Shown here piece by piece: positions 1 through 5,253 of a stretch of DNA of 5,253 nucleotides. This DNA comes from Cyanobacteria bacterium UBA7694 (GTDB taxonomy: Bacteria; Cyanobacteriota; Sericytochromatia; UBA7694), in contig DLGM01000297.1 in NCBI GenBank assembly GCA_002482705.1, positions 609-5,861 on the forward strand, read 5' to 3'. Position numbers and translations under genes: made by a program. Position 1 is the stretch's first letter; each line of letters begins with the position of its first letter. The notes under the pieces were generated by a model that saw nothing but the letters and a program-made list of their open reading frames with translations, was not told the origin of the DNA and ran no database searches.

Positions 1-298
1 CCCGCCGTTGCAGCTCTTGGATTTCGCCCTCGGAAAGGGAAATATTATAACGTGCCAAGGTGCTAATAAAAGCACTGCTGACAATGTTACCGGTCAGGGG
101 ATCCCGGTCCGGGCGCAGCAGATCGGCAATTGTCGTGGCCCCATCGGGAACCAGATCTTCATAGTCTGGCAAACTGAGGTCTTCAATCGTGGGTGAAATG
201 GCTCGGGGATTGAGCACACAGCCTGTACCCCACAATAATAACAGCACAAGCCCAAGGAACAGGCGGGAGTGGAACGAAAAAAGGGAAAGGACCTTCAT
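1..298 (-). CDS. Putative lipoprotein of unknown family, N-terminal part (cut by left edge)
   Basis: I do not recognise this family. The reverse strand reads open from an ATG at 298 to the window edge, giving 99 codons without a stop. The start is supported by an AGGA Shine-Dalgarno-like motif 8 nt upstream. The product begins MKVLSLFSFHSRLFLG, with a basic n-region (K2, H10, R12) and a hydrophobic stretch at residues 13-23. It then reads WGTGC, with Cys27 as the likely lipidated residue. Glycine at -3 is not the usual Leu/Val, so the lipobox is imperfect. The mature part is acidic (TIEDLSLPDYEDLVPDGA) and then becomes amphipathic (SEGEIQELQRR near the edge). The +2 residue is Val, which in a Gram-negative cell would fit outer-membrane sorting. 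The gene diverges from the methyltransferase operon. The gene call is fairly secure; the function is unknown. Confidence 0.72.
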   Translation of the reverse strand, partial: MKVLSLFSFHSRLFLGLVLLLLWGTGCVLNPRAISPTIEDLSLPDYEDLVPDGATTIADLLRPDRDPLTGNIVSSAFISTLARYNISLSEGEIQELQRR

Positions 299-323
299 GG
301 CAGAAATCCTGATTGGTATCTCG

Positions 324-351
324 TTGATTGGCTTATCTCCCATGATACAAT
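324..351 (+). promoter_or_regulatory. Sigma70-type extended -10 promoter for the methyltransferase operon
   Basis: TTGATT (324-329) and TACAAT (346-351) are separated by 16 bp. A TG dinucleotide at 343-344, one base before the -10 hexamer, gives an extended -10. The -10 matches the consensus at 5 of 6 positions and the -35 at 4 of 6. Transcription would start near 357-359. That is only 3-6 nt before the ATG at 362 and about 112 nt before the TTG at 471. Read by eye and not tested; no other plus-strand promoter of this quality is seen in the gap. Confidence 0.5.
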
Positions 352-361
352 AACCACTATT

Positions 362-511
362 ATGTCTGCAGTTACTGAACAACCTAAATTTACCCAACCC
401 ATTGAGGCCGACTTAGCCCAGCTCGAACAAACGATGATTGGTGAGCTGTCAGCTTATAACGAAGATCTGATTGCCTGCCTTTGTGGCGCGTATGCAAACC
501 CAGATTTCTGA
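362..511 (+). CDS. Small ORF, possible leader peptide or displaced N-terminus, overlapping the methyltransferase
   Basis: An ATG at 362 opens a 49-residue frame (MSAVTEQPKFTQPIEADLAQ onward) that ends with TGA at 509-511. It overlaps the methyltransferase start at 471 by 41 nt in another frame. Codons up to about 469 look ordinary for a real gene and encode an acidic, probably helical segment (IEADLAQLEQTMIGEL). After that the residues (ACLCGAYANPDF) look like out-of-frame reading of the methyltransferase N-terminus. There is no Shine-Dalgarno before the ATG, and the predicted transcript start lies 3-6 nt upstream, so translation would be nearly leaderless. It may be a real small protein, a coupling leader peptide, or an extension of the methyltransferase separated by one base (see findings). 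I detect no firm homology. Confidence 0.3.
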   Translation: MSAVTEQPKFTQPIEADLAQLEQTMIGELSAYNEDLIACLCGAYANPDF

Positions 512-1823
512 TTGGGAGGCCTTGGCGTCCGCACTGCAAGGGTCTGCACCTGTCAGCTTGCGCCGCCATCCCCGTAAAGGCAAAATCGGCCACGATCTTG
601 CGTCCATTCCCTGGGAGCCCCAAGGGCTGTACTTGCCCACACGCCCTGTGTTTACCCTCGATCCGCGTTTGCATGCGGGGGCCTATTATGTGCAGGAAGC
701 CAGCTCCATGTTTTTGGCCCAGGCTTTGGAACAACACGGCCCCACCACGCCCGTGGCGGCCCTTGATTTATGTGCGGCACCGGGCGGCAAGTCCACCCAC
801 CTCCAGAGCCTGTTGCCCTCCGGTTCGCTGGTGGTGGCCAATGAAGTGATCCGTTCACGGGCCTCGATTCTGGCGGAAAATGTCCTGAAATGGAGTGACC
901 CCGGCCTGGTTGTAACCGCCCGTGACCCGCGGGATTGGGGGCAGTTGCCGCCCCTGTTTGAGGTGTTATTGGTGGATGCACCCTGCTCCGGTGAAGGCCT
1001 GTTCCGCAAAGATCGGGCCGCCCGCAGCGAATGGAGCGAGCGCCATGCCCAGATGTGTGCTGAACGCCAGCGCCGCATTCTCACGGATGTATGGCCCGTG
1101 CTCCAGCCAGGCGGGCTGCTCATTTACAGCACCTGCACCTATAACCCGGCAGAAAATCTGGAAAACCTGGCCTGGTTACAGGCCCAAACTGGAGCCGAAA
1201 GCCTGCCCTTGACCTGTGATCCGAACTGGGGGGTTGAAGAGCTGAACTCACCGGGGCTCTTTGGTTATCAATTGGCACCCCATCATCTGCAAGGGGAAGG
1301 TTTTTTTATCGGCCTGTTGCGCAAGCCGGGGCAGCCTGTGCCGGTGCGCAGCCCGCGCAAAAGCCCGCTGCCGCTGTTAGAGCGCAAGCGCCAGGCGGAG
1401 CTGACCGCTTGGGTGGGTGGCGAAGGCCTGTGGTTACAGCATGGGGATGAAGTGAGCTGGGTGCAGCCTGGTTATGAGGCACTGTTAACCCAAATTATGG
1501 CCTGGAAAGTGCCCGGTTTGCCCTGGGGAACGCCCGTGGCTGAACAGCGAGGCAAAGCCTGGGTCCCGGCCCATGGCTTGGCTTTGAGCCCCCACCTTGG
1601 GACGGCATTTGCTCAGGTGGCCTTGACCCGCACCGAGGCCTTGACCTATTTGCGCAAAGAAGAAATTTTGCCGGACAGCCCGGAAACAGGCTGGGTTCAG
1701 GTGACCTATGACGGGCTTGGTTTGGGGTGGATCAAACACCAGGGTACCCGTGCCACCAATGCCTACCCCAAAGAATGGCGGATTTTAATGCCCCTGCCCG
1801 ATCCCTTGCCACAGTTGTTTTAA
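471..1823 (+). CDS. rsmF: RsmF-like rRNA (cytosine-C5)-methyltransferase
   Basis: This is a NOL1/NOP2/Sun-family, SAM-dependent RNA methyltransferase of 450 residues that makes 5-methylcytosine, probably in 16S rRNA, in the cytoplasm. SAM motif I is LDLCAAPGGKSTHL (98-111). Motif IV is DAPCSGEGLF (169-178), with Cys172. Motif VI is YSTCTYNPAEN (219-229), with the nucleophile Cys222. HAGAYYVQEASSM (68-80) is a strong family signature. The C-terminus has the RNA-binding PUA-like tail, ending in GTRATNAYPKEWRI (425-438). The start is unusual: a TGA lies in frame directly upstream (468-470), so the first usable codon is TTG at 471, with only a weak GAAGA 5 nt before it. I keep TTG because the encoded LPAFVARM matches the family N-terminus, which an ATG start at 492 would lose. 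Eleven or so residues after KEWRIL (MPLPDPLPQLF) look extra. The symbol is by family; the exact rRNA target (C1407 in E. coli) is not shown. Confidence 0.93.
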   Translation: MPAFVARMQTQISDWEALASALQGSAPVSLRRHPRKGKIGHDLASIPWEPQGLYLPTRPVFTLDPRLHAGAYYVQEASSMFLAQALEQHGPTTPVAALDLCAAPGGKSTHLQSLLPSGSLVVANEVIRSRASILAENVLKWSDPGLVVTARDPRDWGQLPPLFEVLLVDAPCSGEGLFRKDRAARSEWSERHAQMCAERQRRILTDVWPVLQPGGLLIYSTCTYNPAENLENLAWLQAQTGAESLPLTCDPNWGVEELNSPGLFGYQLAPHHLQGEGFFIGLLRKPGQPVPVRSPRKSPLPLLERKRQAELTAWVGGEGLWLQHGDEVSWVQPGYEALLTQIMAWKVPGLPWGTPVAEQRGKAWVPAHGLALSPHLGTAFAQVALTRTEALTYLRKEEILPDSPETGWVQVTYDGLGLGWIKHQGTRATNAYPKEWRILMPLPDPLPQLF

Positions 1824-1825
1824 CC

Positions 1826-2698
1826 ATGGTGGCATTGGTGGCATTGGCCCCGGATGTGGTCTTGGGGACAGCTGGGGTGAGCGTGACCGTGGCCCGTTTT
1901 GATCTGTTGGACGCGCATACGGGCGGCAATAAAGGGTTTAAGTTGCGGGAACATCTCCACGTGGCCCAGGCCGGAGGCTACACGCGCCTGCTGACCTTTG
2001 GCGGAGCGTGGTCGAATCATCTGCGTGCAGTGGCGGCAGCCGGTGCCCGTGCCGGTTTGGCAACGGTTGGCATTGTACGCGGCGAACCGACAGAGCCCCT
2101 CAACCCTTCGCTGCAGTTTTGCCAAACCCAAGGTATGGAACTTGTTTGGTGGGATCGCACGACCTATCGGCGCAAGCATGAGCCTGAGCTGTTGGGCAAT
2201 TTACAGCGCCAGTATGGTCCGGCCTGGGTGATTCCGGAAGGGGGGCACAGCCCGGAGGGGGTGCGCGGGGCTATGGATATGTATATTCCGGGTTTTGATG
2301 CTATCTTTTGTGCCTGTGGCACTGGCAGTACCTTAGCTGGTTTGATTGCTGCCAGTGAATCGCCAGTGCGTCTCTATGGGGTTGCCACTCTGAAAGGGGG
2401 GGACTTTTTGTACCGCGAGGTGGGTACGGCCCTTGGTTGGGTGGGGGCTACCGAGACACCGGGGCGCTGGCAGATTTTGACCGATTACCACTTTGGCGGT
2501 TATGGGCGCAGCCGCCCGGAACTGGATGCGTTCATCCACTCTTTTCAGCAGCGCTCGGGCATTCCCCTTGAGCCGGTGTATACGGGCAAACTCTTTTTTG
2601 CCCTTTCTGATCAGCTTCAGAAAGGGCTACTGCCGCCCGGTAGCCGGGTCTTAGTTCTGCACACCGGCGGGGTGTTTGCCGCCCCTTGCCGCGATTAG
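1826..2698 (+). CDS. ACC deaminase/D-cysteine desulfhydrase-like PLP-dependent enzyme
   Basis: This is a 290-residue fold-type II, PLP-dependent enzyme of the 1-aminocyclopropane-1-carboxylate deaminase/D-cysteine desulfhydrase family, acting in the cytoplasm on small amino acids. HTGGNKGFKL (31-40) holds the Schiff-base lysine, Lys36. LLTFGGAWSNHLRA (55-68) is the substrate and PLP contact region. CGTGSTLAGL (164-173) is the phosphate-binding loop. PVYTGKLFFAL (250-260) and VLHTGG (277-282) are conserved C-terminal family motifs. I chose the ATG at 1826, 2 nt after the methyltransferase stop, as typical reinitiation spacing; no Shine-Dalgarno is visible. Family members usually have about 12-15 more residues before the lysine, so this start may be short. 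An in-frame ATG at 1775 would overlap the upstream gene, and a frame-shifted ATG at 1788 is discussed in findings. The substrate cannot be told from sequence: many such proteins have D-cysteine rather than ACC activity. Catalytic motifs are intact. Confidence 0.88.
   Translation: MVALVALAPDVVLGTAGVSVTVARFDLLDAHTGGNKGFKLREHLHVAQAGGYTRLLTFGGAWSNHLRAVAAAGARAGLATVGIVRGEPTEPLNPSLQFCQTQGMELVWWDRTTYRRKHEPELLGNLQRQYGPAWVIPEGGHSPEGVRGAMDMYIPGFDAIFCACGTGSTLAGLIAASESPVRLYGVATLKGGDFLYREVGTALGWVGATETPGRWQILTDYHFGGYGRSRPELDAFIHSFQQRSGIPLEPVYTGKLFFALSDQLQKGLLPPGSRVLVLHTGGVFAAPCRD
1828..1845 (+). repeat. Tandem 9-bp duplication at the start of the PLP-enzyme gene
   Basis: GGTGGCATT occurs twice head to tail (1828-1836 and 1837-1845). 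It encodes the VAL-VAL residues just after the start methionine. It keeps frame, so it only adds three residues, but it is a natural slippage site right at the gene junction. Confidence 0.8.
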
Positions 2699-4878
2699 CT
2701 GCGTTGGGCTGCCAACATGGCCTGGGCCGCTCGGTGGCTGGGATCCCGGGCCAGCGCTTGTTCAAAGGCGCGTCGTGCTTCACCGCTACGCCCCTGCTGG
2801 GCTTGTGCCAGCCCCAAATTAAACCAGGTGGCGGCCATTTTGTCATCCAGGGTGAGCGACACTTCAAAGGCCTGTTCCGCTTCTTCCCAGGCCTGTTGTT
2901 GCAGGGCCAAATAACCCAGGTTAAAGTGAATGGTGGCTTCGGTGGGGGCCAGCTTTTGGGCCTGGGTCAGGTATTGGGTTGCGGCCTGATAATCGAGTTC
3001 GATCAGGGCAATTTGTCCCAAATCGTTGAGGGCTTTGGCATCTTGGGGGTTGGCGGCCAGCCGTTCGAGGAGGGAGACCCGGCGCCAGGCGCGCTGGATA
3101 TCTTCGTTTTGGGCCTGTTCGGGGGCGACCTGTAAAAACCGTTCCAGGGTTTCCTTGGCCTCAGCAAAGCGTTTTTGCATGGCATACAGTTGGGCCTGTA
3201 CGGCCACCGCTGTCGGGCGGTATATCATTTCTTCACTGAGGGCTGCCTGAGCATACCGCTCCGCTTGGGGGGCGTCTCCGAGCGCCATGAGCACTTTGGC
3301 CATGAGCCCAAGCATCGGGCCGCGGGCGATCTGCTCTTGGCCTTGTTGCCCCCAGCGACTCAGGGCCAGCTCCAGTTCGCTGCGGGCTTCTGGCAGGCGG
3401 CGCAGGGAATAGGCATACTTGGCCCGTGAAAAATGCAGAGCGGCACTTTCGGGCAGTAGGGTCGTGGCCTGTTGGAAGTGCTGAACCCCCTCATTTTGCC
3501 GCCCTTGGCGCAGCAGTAAATAGCCCAGGGTCATATGGGCATAACCAAACTCCGGGTATTGGCTCAGCGAATTGCGCAGTTGAGCCTCGACCCAGGGGGC
3601 GTGTTCGGGAGCTGTCAAGGCCGGATAGAGCAAGGTTGAAGCGGCCAAATAGGGCAATAGATAGTTGTCAGGATTGCGCTGCATCGCTTTGTCGAGGCGT
3701 TCACGCGCTTGAAAATACTGGCGATCAAATACGTCCAGCCAGGCCAATTTGAGTTGAATACAGACATCATTGGGCAGCTCTTGTTCGAGCTCGGTCAGCA
3801 GAGTGCGAACCGGGGCCGTGTGCGGGGCACTTTCGCGGGCGAACTGGTCGATATAAGCCCCCGCCAAACGCAGACGCACCTGGGGGTCGGTCAGCGGTGC
3901 TTGCAGGCTGCGCAGCTCTTGTTCCAGAACCTGTGGGCTGGGCCAGCCCCGGCTGTGGCGCACCTTGAGATAACAGAGCAGGGTGCTGACGTCGCCGGGA
4001 GCCTGAGCCAGGGCTGTCTGGAGATGGGTTTGGGCCTCGGCACTGCGTCCTTGTGCTTGGCTCAAAAGGGCCAGGGCTCGTCGCCCTTGGGCCTGTAAGT
4101 GGGGGGTGTTGAGCACCCGTTGGGCGGCTTCACGAATACGGGCGGGAAGGGTTTCCCGGCGTTCACTGCGGGGGGCTTGGGCATAACCGATGGCTAAAGC
4201 TTCTGCCAGACTGGCCTGGGCCGGTAAATAGTGAGGGTCTTGTTGCAAAGCGGCTTCTAAGAGCTGGATTCCGGCTTCAATGCCACGGGGAGCATAACCC
4301 CGCAAGTGGTTTTGCGCCTGCTGATAGAGTTGGTAAGCGGCCACATTGGTGGCTGTGGTTGTGCTGGGGTTGGCGGTGGGAGTGGCAAGACGCTGTAATA
4401 CTTGGCTCGACAGGCGGCGCTGAATTTGGAAGAGGTCGGCCAATTTGCCTTCGAGTTGGAGGGCGCTTTGCGCTTCGACCAAGCCGGTACTGACGTCGAT
4501 CACCCGTGCATTGATCAGCAATTGATCGCCCACTTTTTGGTAATTACCAAGCAACATTTTGCGTGCCCCCATCAGTTTACCCAGGGCCGGAGCACTTTCT
4601 GTATCGGCCAGTGCACTTTGGGCAAAGGCCTGTTCCTGGAGCACCAGATGGATTTGGCTGCGTTCGATCACCTGTAAGGACGGAGCTTGGGCCAGGGCCA
4701 CCGTGAGATTTTCCGAGAAGCTGTCAGCCAACCACTCATCTTCCGGTTGGCGGGAAAGGTTTTGAAACGGCATGACCACGAGGCGGAGGGGCGCCTCTGA
4801 GGCCGCCAGGGCAGGGGCGTTTGTCCAGAATAAGCTGGCTGTAACAAGGGGAATGAATAAAAAGCGGGGGGTGGCCAT
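2695..4878 (-). CDS. Secreted TPR protein with N-terminal TolB-N/FlgO/CsgG-like domain
   Basis: This is a 727-residue protein predicted to be exported. Residue numbers here run from the alternative start 2 residues upstream. A Sec signal peptide covers about 1-28, with a hydrophobic core and an AxA site (PALAAS). There is no lipobox cysteine. Residues 32-138 (LRLVVMPFQNLS, ADSFSENLTVAL, QVIERSQIHLVLQEQ, MLLGNYQKVGDQLLINARVIDVSTG) have the layout of TolB N-terminal/FlgO/CsgG-type alpha/beta domains. A helical linker leads to YQLYQQAQNHL (184-194) and TPR-like repeats to the end. The last three, at about 617-650, 651-684 and 685-718, are near canonical (FNLGYLALQQQAWEEAEQAF; WFNLGLAQAQQGRSGEARRA). 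TPRs are protein-binding scaffolds, so a periplasmic or outer-membrane adaptor role is likely. An ATG at 4884 is possible, but the AGAGG motif is only 2 nt from it and 8 nt from the ATG at 4878, which I prefer. The ligand and pathway are unknown. Confidence 0.88.
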   Translation of the reverse strand: MATPRFLFIPLVTASLFWTNAPALAASEAPLRLVVMPFQNLSRQPEDEWLADSFSENLTVALAQAPSLQVIERSQIHLVLQEQAFAQSALADTESAPALGKLMGARKMLLGNYQKVGDQLLINARVIDVSTGLVEAQSALQLEGKLADLFQIQRRLSSQVLQRLATPTANPSTTTATNVAAYQLYQQAQNHLRGYAPRGIEAGIQLLEAALQQDPHYLPAQASLAEALAIGYAQAPRSERRETLPARIREAAQRVLNTPHLQAQGRRALALLSQAQGRSAEAQTHLQTALAQAPGDVSTLLCYLKVRHSRGWPSPQVLEQELRSLQAPLTDPQVRLRLAGAYIDQFARESAPHTAPVRTLLTELEQELPNDVCIQLKLAWLDVFDRQYFQARERLDKAMQRNPDNYLLPYLAASTLLYPALTAPEHAPWVEAQLRNSLSQYPEFGYAHMTLGYLLLRQGRQNEGVQHFQQATTLLPESAALHFSRAKYAYSLRRLPEARSELELALSRWGQQGQEQIARGPMLGLMAKVLMALGDAPQAERYAQAALSEEMIYRPTAVAVQAQLYAMQKRFAEAKETLERFLQVAPEQAQNEDIQRAWRRVSLLERLAANPQDAKALNDLGQIALIELDYQAATQYLTQAQKLAPTEATIHFNLGYLALQQQAWEEAEQAFEVSLTLDDKMAATWFNLGLAQAQQGRSGEARRAFEQALARDPSHRAAQAMLAAQRS

Positions 4879-4886
4879 AAGCATTA

Positions 4887-4891
4887 CCTCT
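4887..4891 (-). promoter_or_regulatory. Ribosome binding site that decides the TPR-protein start
   Basis: AGAGG on the minus strand lies 2 nt before the ATG at 4884 but 8 nt before the ATG at 4878. Normal spacing therefore favours the second methionine (MATPRFLF), which also gives a shorter signal-peptide n-region. Confidence 0.6.
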
Positions 4892-4957
4892 GGATTATTC
4901 TAGCTTATTTTTTACTATTTTTGAGAGCTTCTATGGGGGGGCAGGGGCTGACCACTC

Positions 4958-4986
4958 TTGCTTCCCAATCAAAACGGCGGTACCAT
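4958..4986 (+). promoter_or_regulatory. Candidate sigma70 promoter for the LPP20-like lipoprotein gene
   Basis: TTGCTT (4958-4963) and TACCAT (4981-4986) are separated by 17 bp. The -35 matches the consensus at 3 of 6 positions and the -10 at 4 of 6. Transcription would start near 4993, about 35 nt before the ATG at 5028. The match is modest; AT-rich sequence downstream (4995-5014) could hold another -10. Confidence 0.3.
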
Positions 4987-4987
4987 G

Positions 4988-5021
4988 GGTTAAGGTTTAA
5001 ATTTTGTTTAAAAAGGTTAAG
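4988..5021 (+). repeat. Nested short direct repeats upstream of the lipoprotein gene
   Basis: GGTTAAG occurs at 4988-4994 and 5015-5021. Between them GTTTAAA occurs at 4995-5001 and 5006-5012, spaced 11 bp, about one helical turn. TTTAAA is itself palindromic. The block sits in the predicted 5' leader and its last copy overlaps the likely ribosome-binding region (AAGG at 5013-5016). It may be an operator, or chance in AT-rich sequence. Confidence 0.45.
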
Positions 5022-5027
5022 AACACC

Positions 5028-5253
5028 ATGAAACGCCTGTTTCGCCTTTTGGCTCCTCTTGCCCTTCTCAGCCTTACGTTTACAGCCTGCGCTGCGCAAG
5101 ATAAGCCGCCCGTTGACCCACCTGCTTGGGGGGCCAAACCCCTGCAATGGGACGGCACTGGTTTAAGTGTGGTGGCCTTTGGTACCTCAAATCAGGCCAA
5201 TGACGTGTTTGATCGTCAGCAAAAGGCTGAAGAGGTTGCTGTCCAACGGGGAC
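5028..5253 (+). CDS. LPP20-like lipoprotein, N-terminal part (cut by right edge)
   Basis: An ATG at 5028 opens a frame that runs 75 codons to the window edge. The product begins MKRLFRLLAPLALLSLTF, a basic n-region followed by a hydrophobic core, then TAC with the probable lipidated Cys21 (TFTAC, Phe at -3, slightly off the consensus). A proline-rich linker follows (DKPPVDPPAWGAKP, 25-38). The mature domain starts LSVVAFGTSNQAN (46-58) and continues RQQKAEEVAVQRG (63-75). A beta-strand ending in a small-residue turn, followed by a helix with repeated Ala/Glu, is the start of LPP20-type domains (H. pylori Lpp20, Vibrio FlgP). That assignment rests on about 30 residues and is tentative. The Shine-Dalgarno is weak (AAGG, 11 nt upstream). 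Ala at +2 fits outer-membrane sorting in a Gram-negative cell. The gene diverges from the TolB-N/TPR gene. Confidence 0.78.
   Translation, partial: MKRLFRLLAPLALLSLTFTACAAQDKPPVDPPAWGAKPLQWDGTGLSVVAFGTSNQANDVFDRQQKAEEVAVQRG

Noticed and set aside
362..480. Small ORF as a truncated polyprenyl synthetase (PIEADLAQLEQTM resembles the start of that family)
   Set aside because: The resemblance covers only about 25 low-complexity helical residues, and none of the catalytic aspartate-rich motifs is present.
390..1123. Long minus-strand open frames across the methyltransferase gene
   Set aside because: They lie opposite conserved catalytic motifs, have no family signature, and are typical antisense shadows in GC-rich coding DNA.
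1301..1307. T7 run in the methyltransferase gene as a terminator or slippage site
   Set aside because: It encodes FF in a conserved GEGFFIGLLRK stretch and has no GC-rich hairpin before it.
2396..2402. G7 tract inside the PLP-enzyme gene as a frameshift site
   Set aside because: The frame encodes the expected LKGGDF on both sides, so nothing suggests a shift.
2686..3135. Plus-strand frame rich in Gly and Phe opposite the TPR gene
   Set aside because: Its glycine-rich composition is the complement of the TPR codons, and it has no ribosome site or recognisable domain.
4897..4902. TAGAAT on the minus strand as the -10 of the TPR-protein gene
   Set aside because: Transcription would start at or inside the ribosome binding site, and no convincing -35 is seen, so I do not call a promoter.
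4905..5147. Minus-strand 80-residue frame across the right intergenic gap
   Set aside because: It runs opposite the lipoprotein signal sequence, and its basic composition fits antisense reading.

Overview
The window is gene-dense with moderately high GC, and AT-rich only in its short intergenic gaps. It reads as bacterial chromosome. Two lipoprotein-type signal sequences and one probable Sec signal peptide on a periplasmic-type protein suggest a Gram-negative (diderm) organism. The methyltransferase resembles the RsmF-like branch with a C-terminal PUA-like domain, as seen for example in Bacteroidota, but I cannot fix a phylum from the sequence. There is no sign of a phage, transposon, CRISPR array or RNA gene.

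Layout. (1) Bases 1-298, minus strand: the N-terminal 99 residues of an unrecognised lipoprotein, cut by the left edge. (2) Bases 299-361: a short divergent intergenic gap with a good extended -10 promoter firing rightward and a pair of imperfect direct repeats. (3) Bases 362-2698, plus strand: a probable operon. It holds a small ORF of uncertain reality (362-511), an RsmF-like rRNA m5C methyltransferase with a probable TTG start (471-1823), and a PLP-dependent ACC deaminase/D-cysteine desulfhydrase-like enzyme (1826-2698) that starts 2 nt after the methyltransferase stop. (4) Bases 2695-4878, minus strand: a large secreted protein with an N-terminal TolB-N/FlgO/CsgG-like domain and a long TPR array. 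Its stop codon overlaps the deaminase stop by 4 nt. (5) Bases 4885-5027: a divergent intergenic region with a possible promoter, nested short repeats and a G7 tract. (6) Bases 5028-5253, plus strand: the start of a second lipoprotein that looks LPP20-like, cut by the right edge.

How the parts may work together. The methyltransferase (ribosome modification) and the PLP enzyme (amino-acid metabolism) share a transcript but no obvious pathway, so the pairing looks like translational coupling of housekeeping genes. The TolB-N-like TPR protein and the LPP20-like lipoprotein are divergently transcribed from one intergenic region. Both domain types recur in outer-membrane accessory systems such as FlgO/FlgP/FlgT of vibrio flagella, so they may form an envelope module; this is inference.

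The most useful oddities are at the two ends of the methyltransferase gene. At each, a one-base frame change would join flanking sequence into a more family-like N-terminus. This could reflect real overlapping or reinitiating genes, or indel errors in the sequence.
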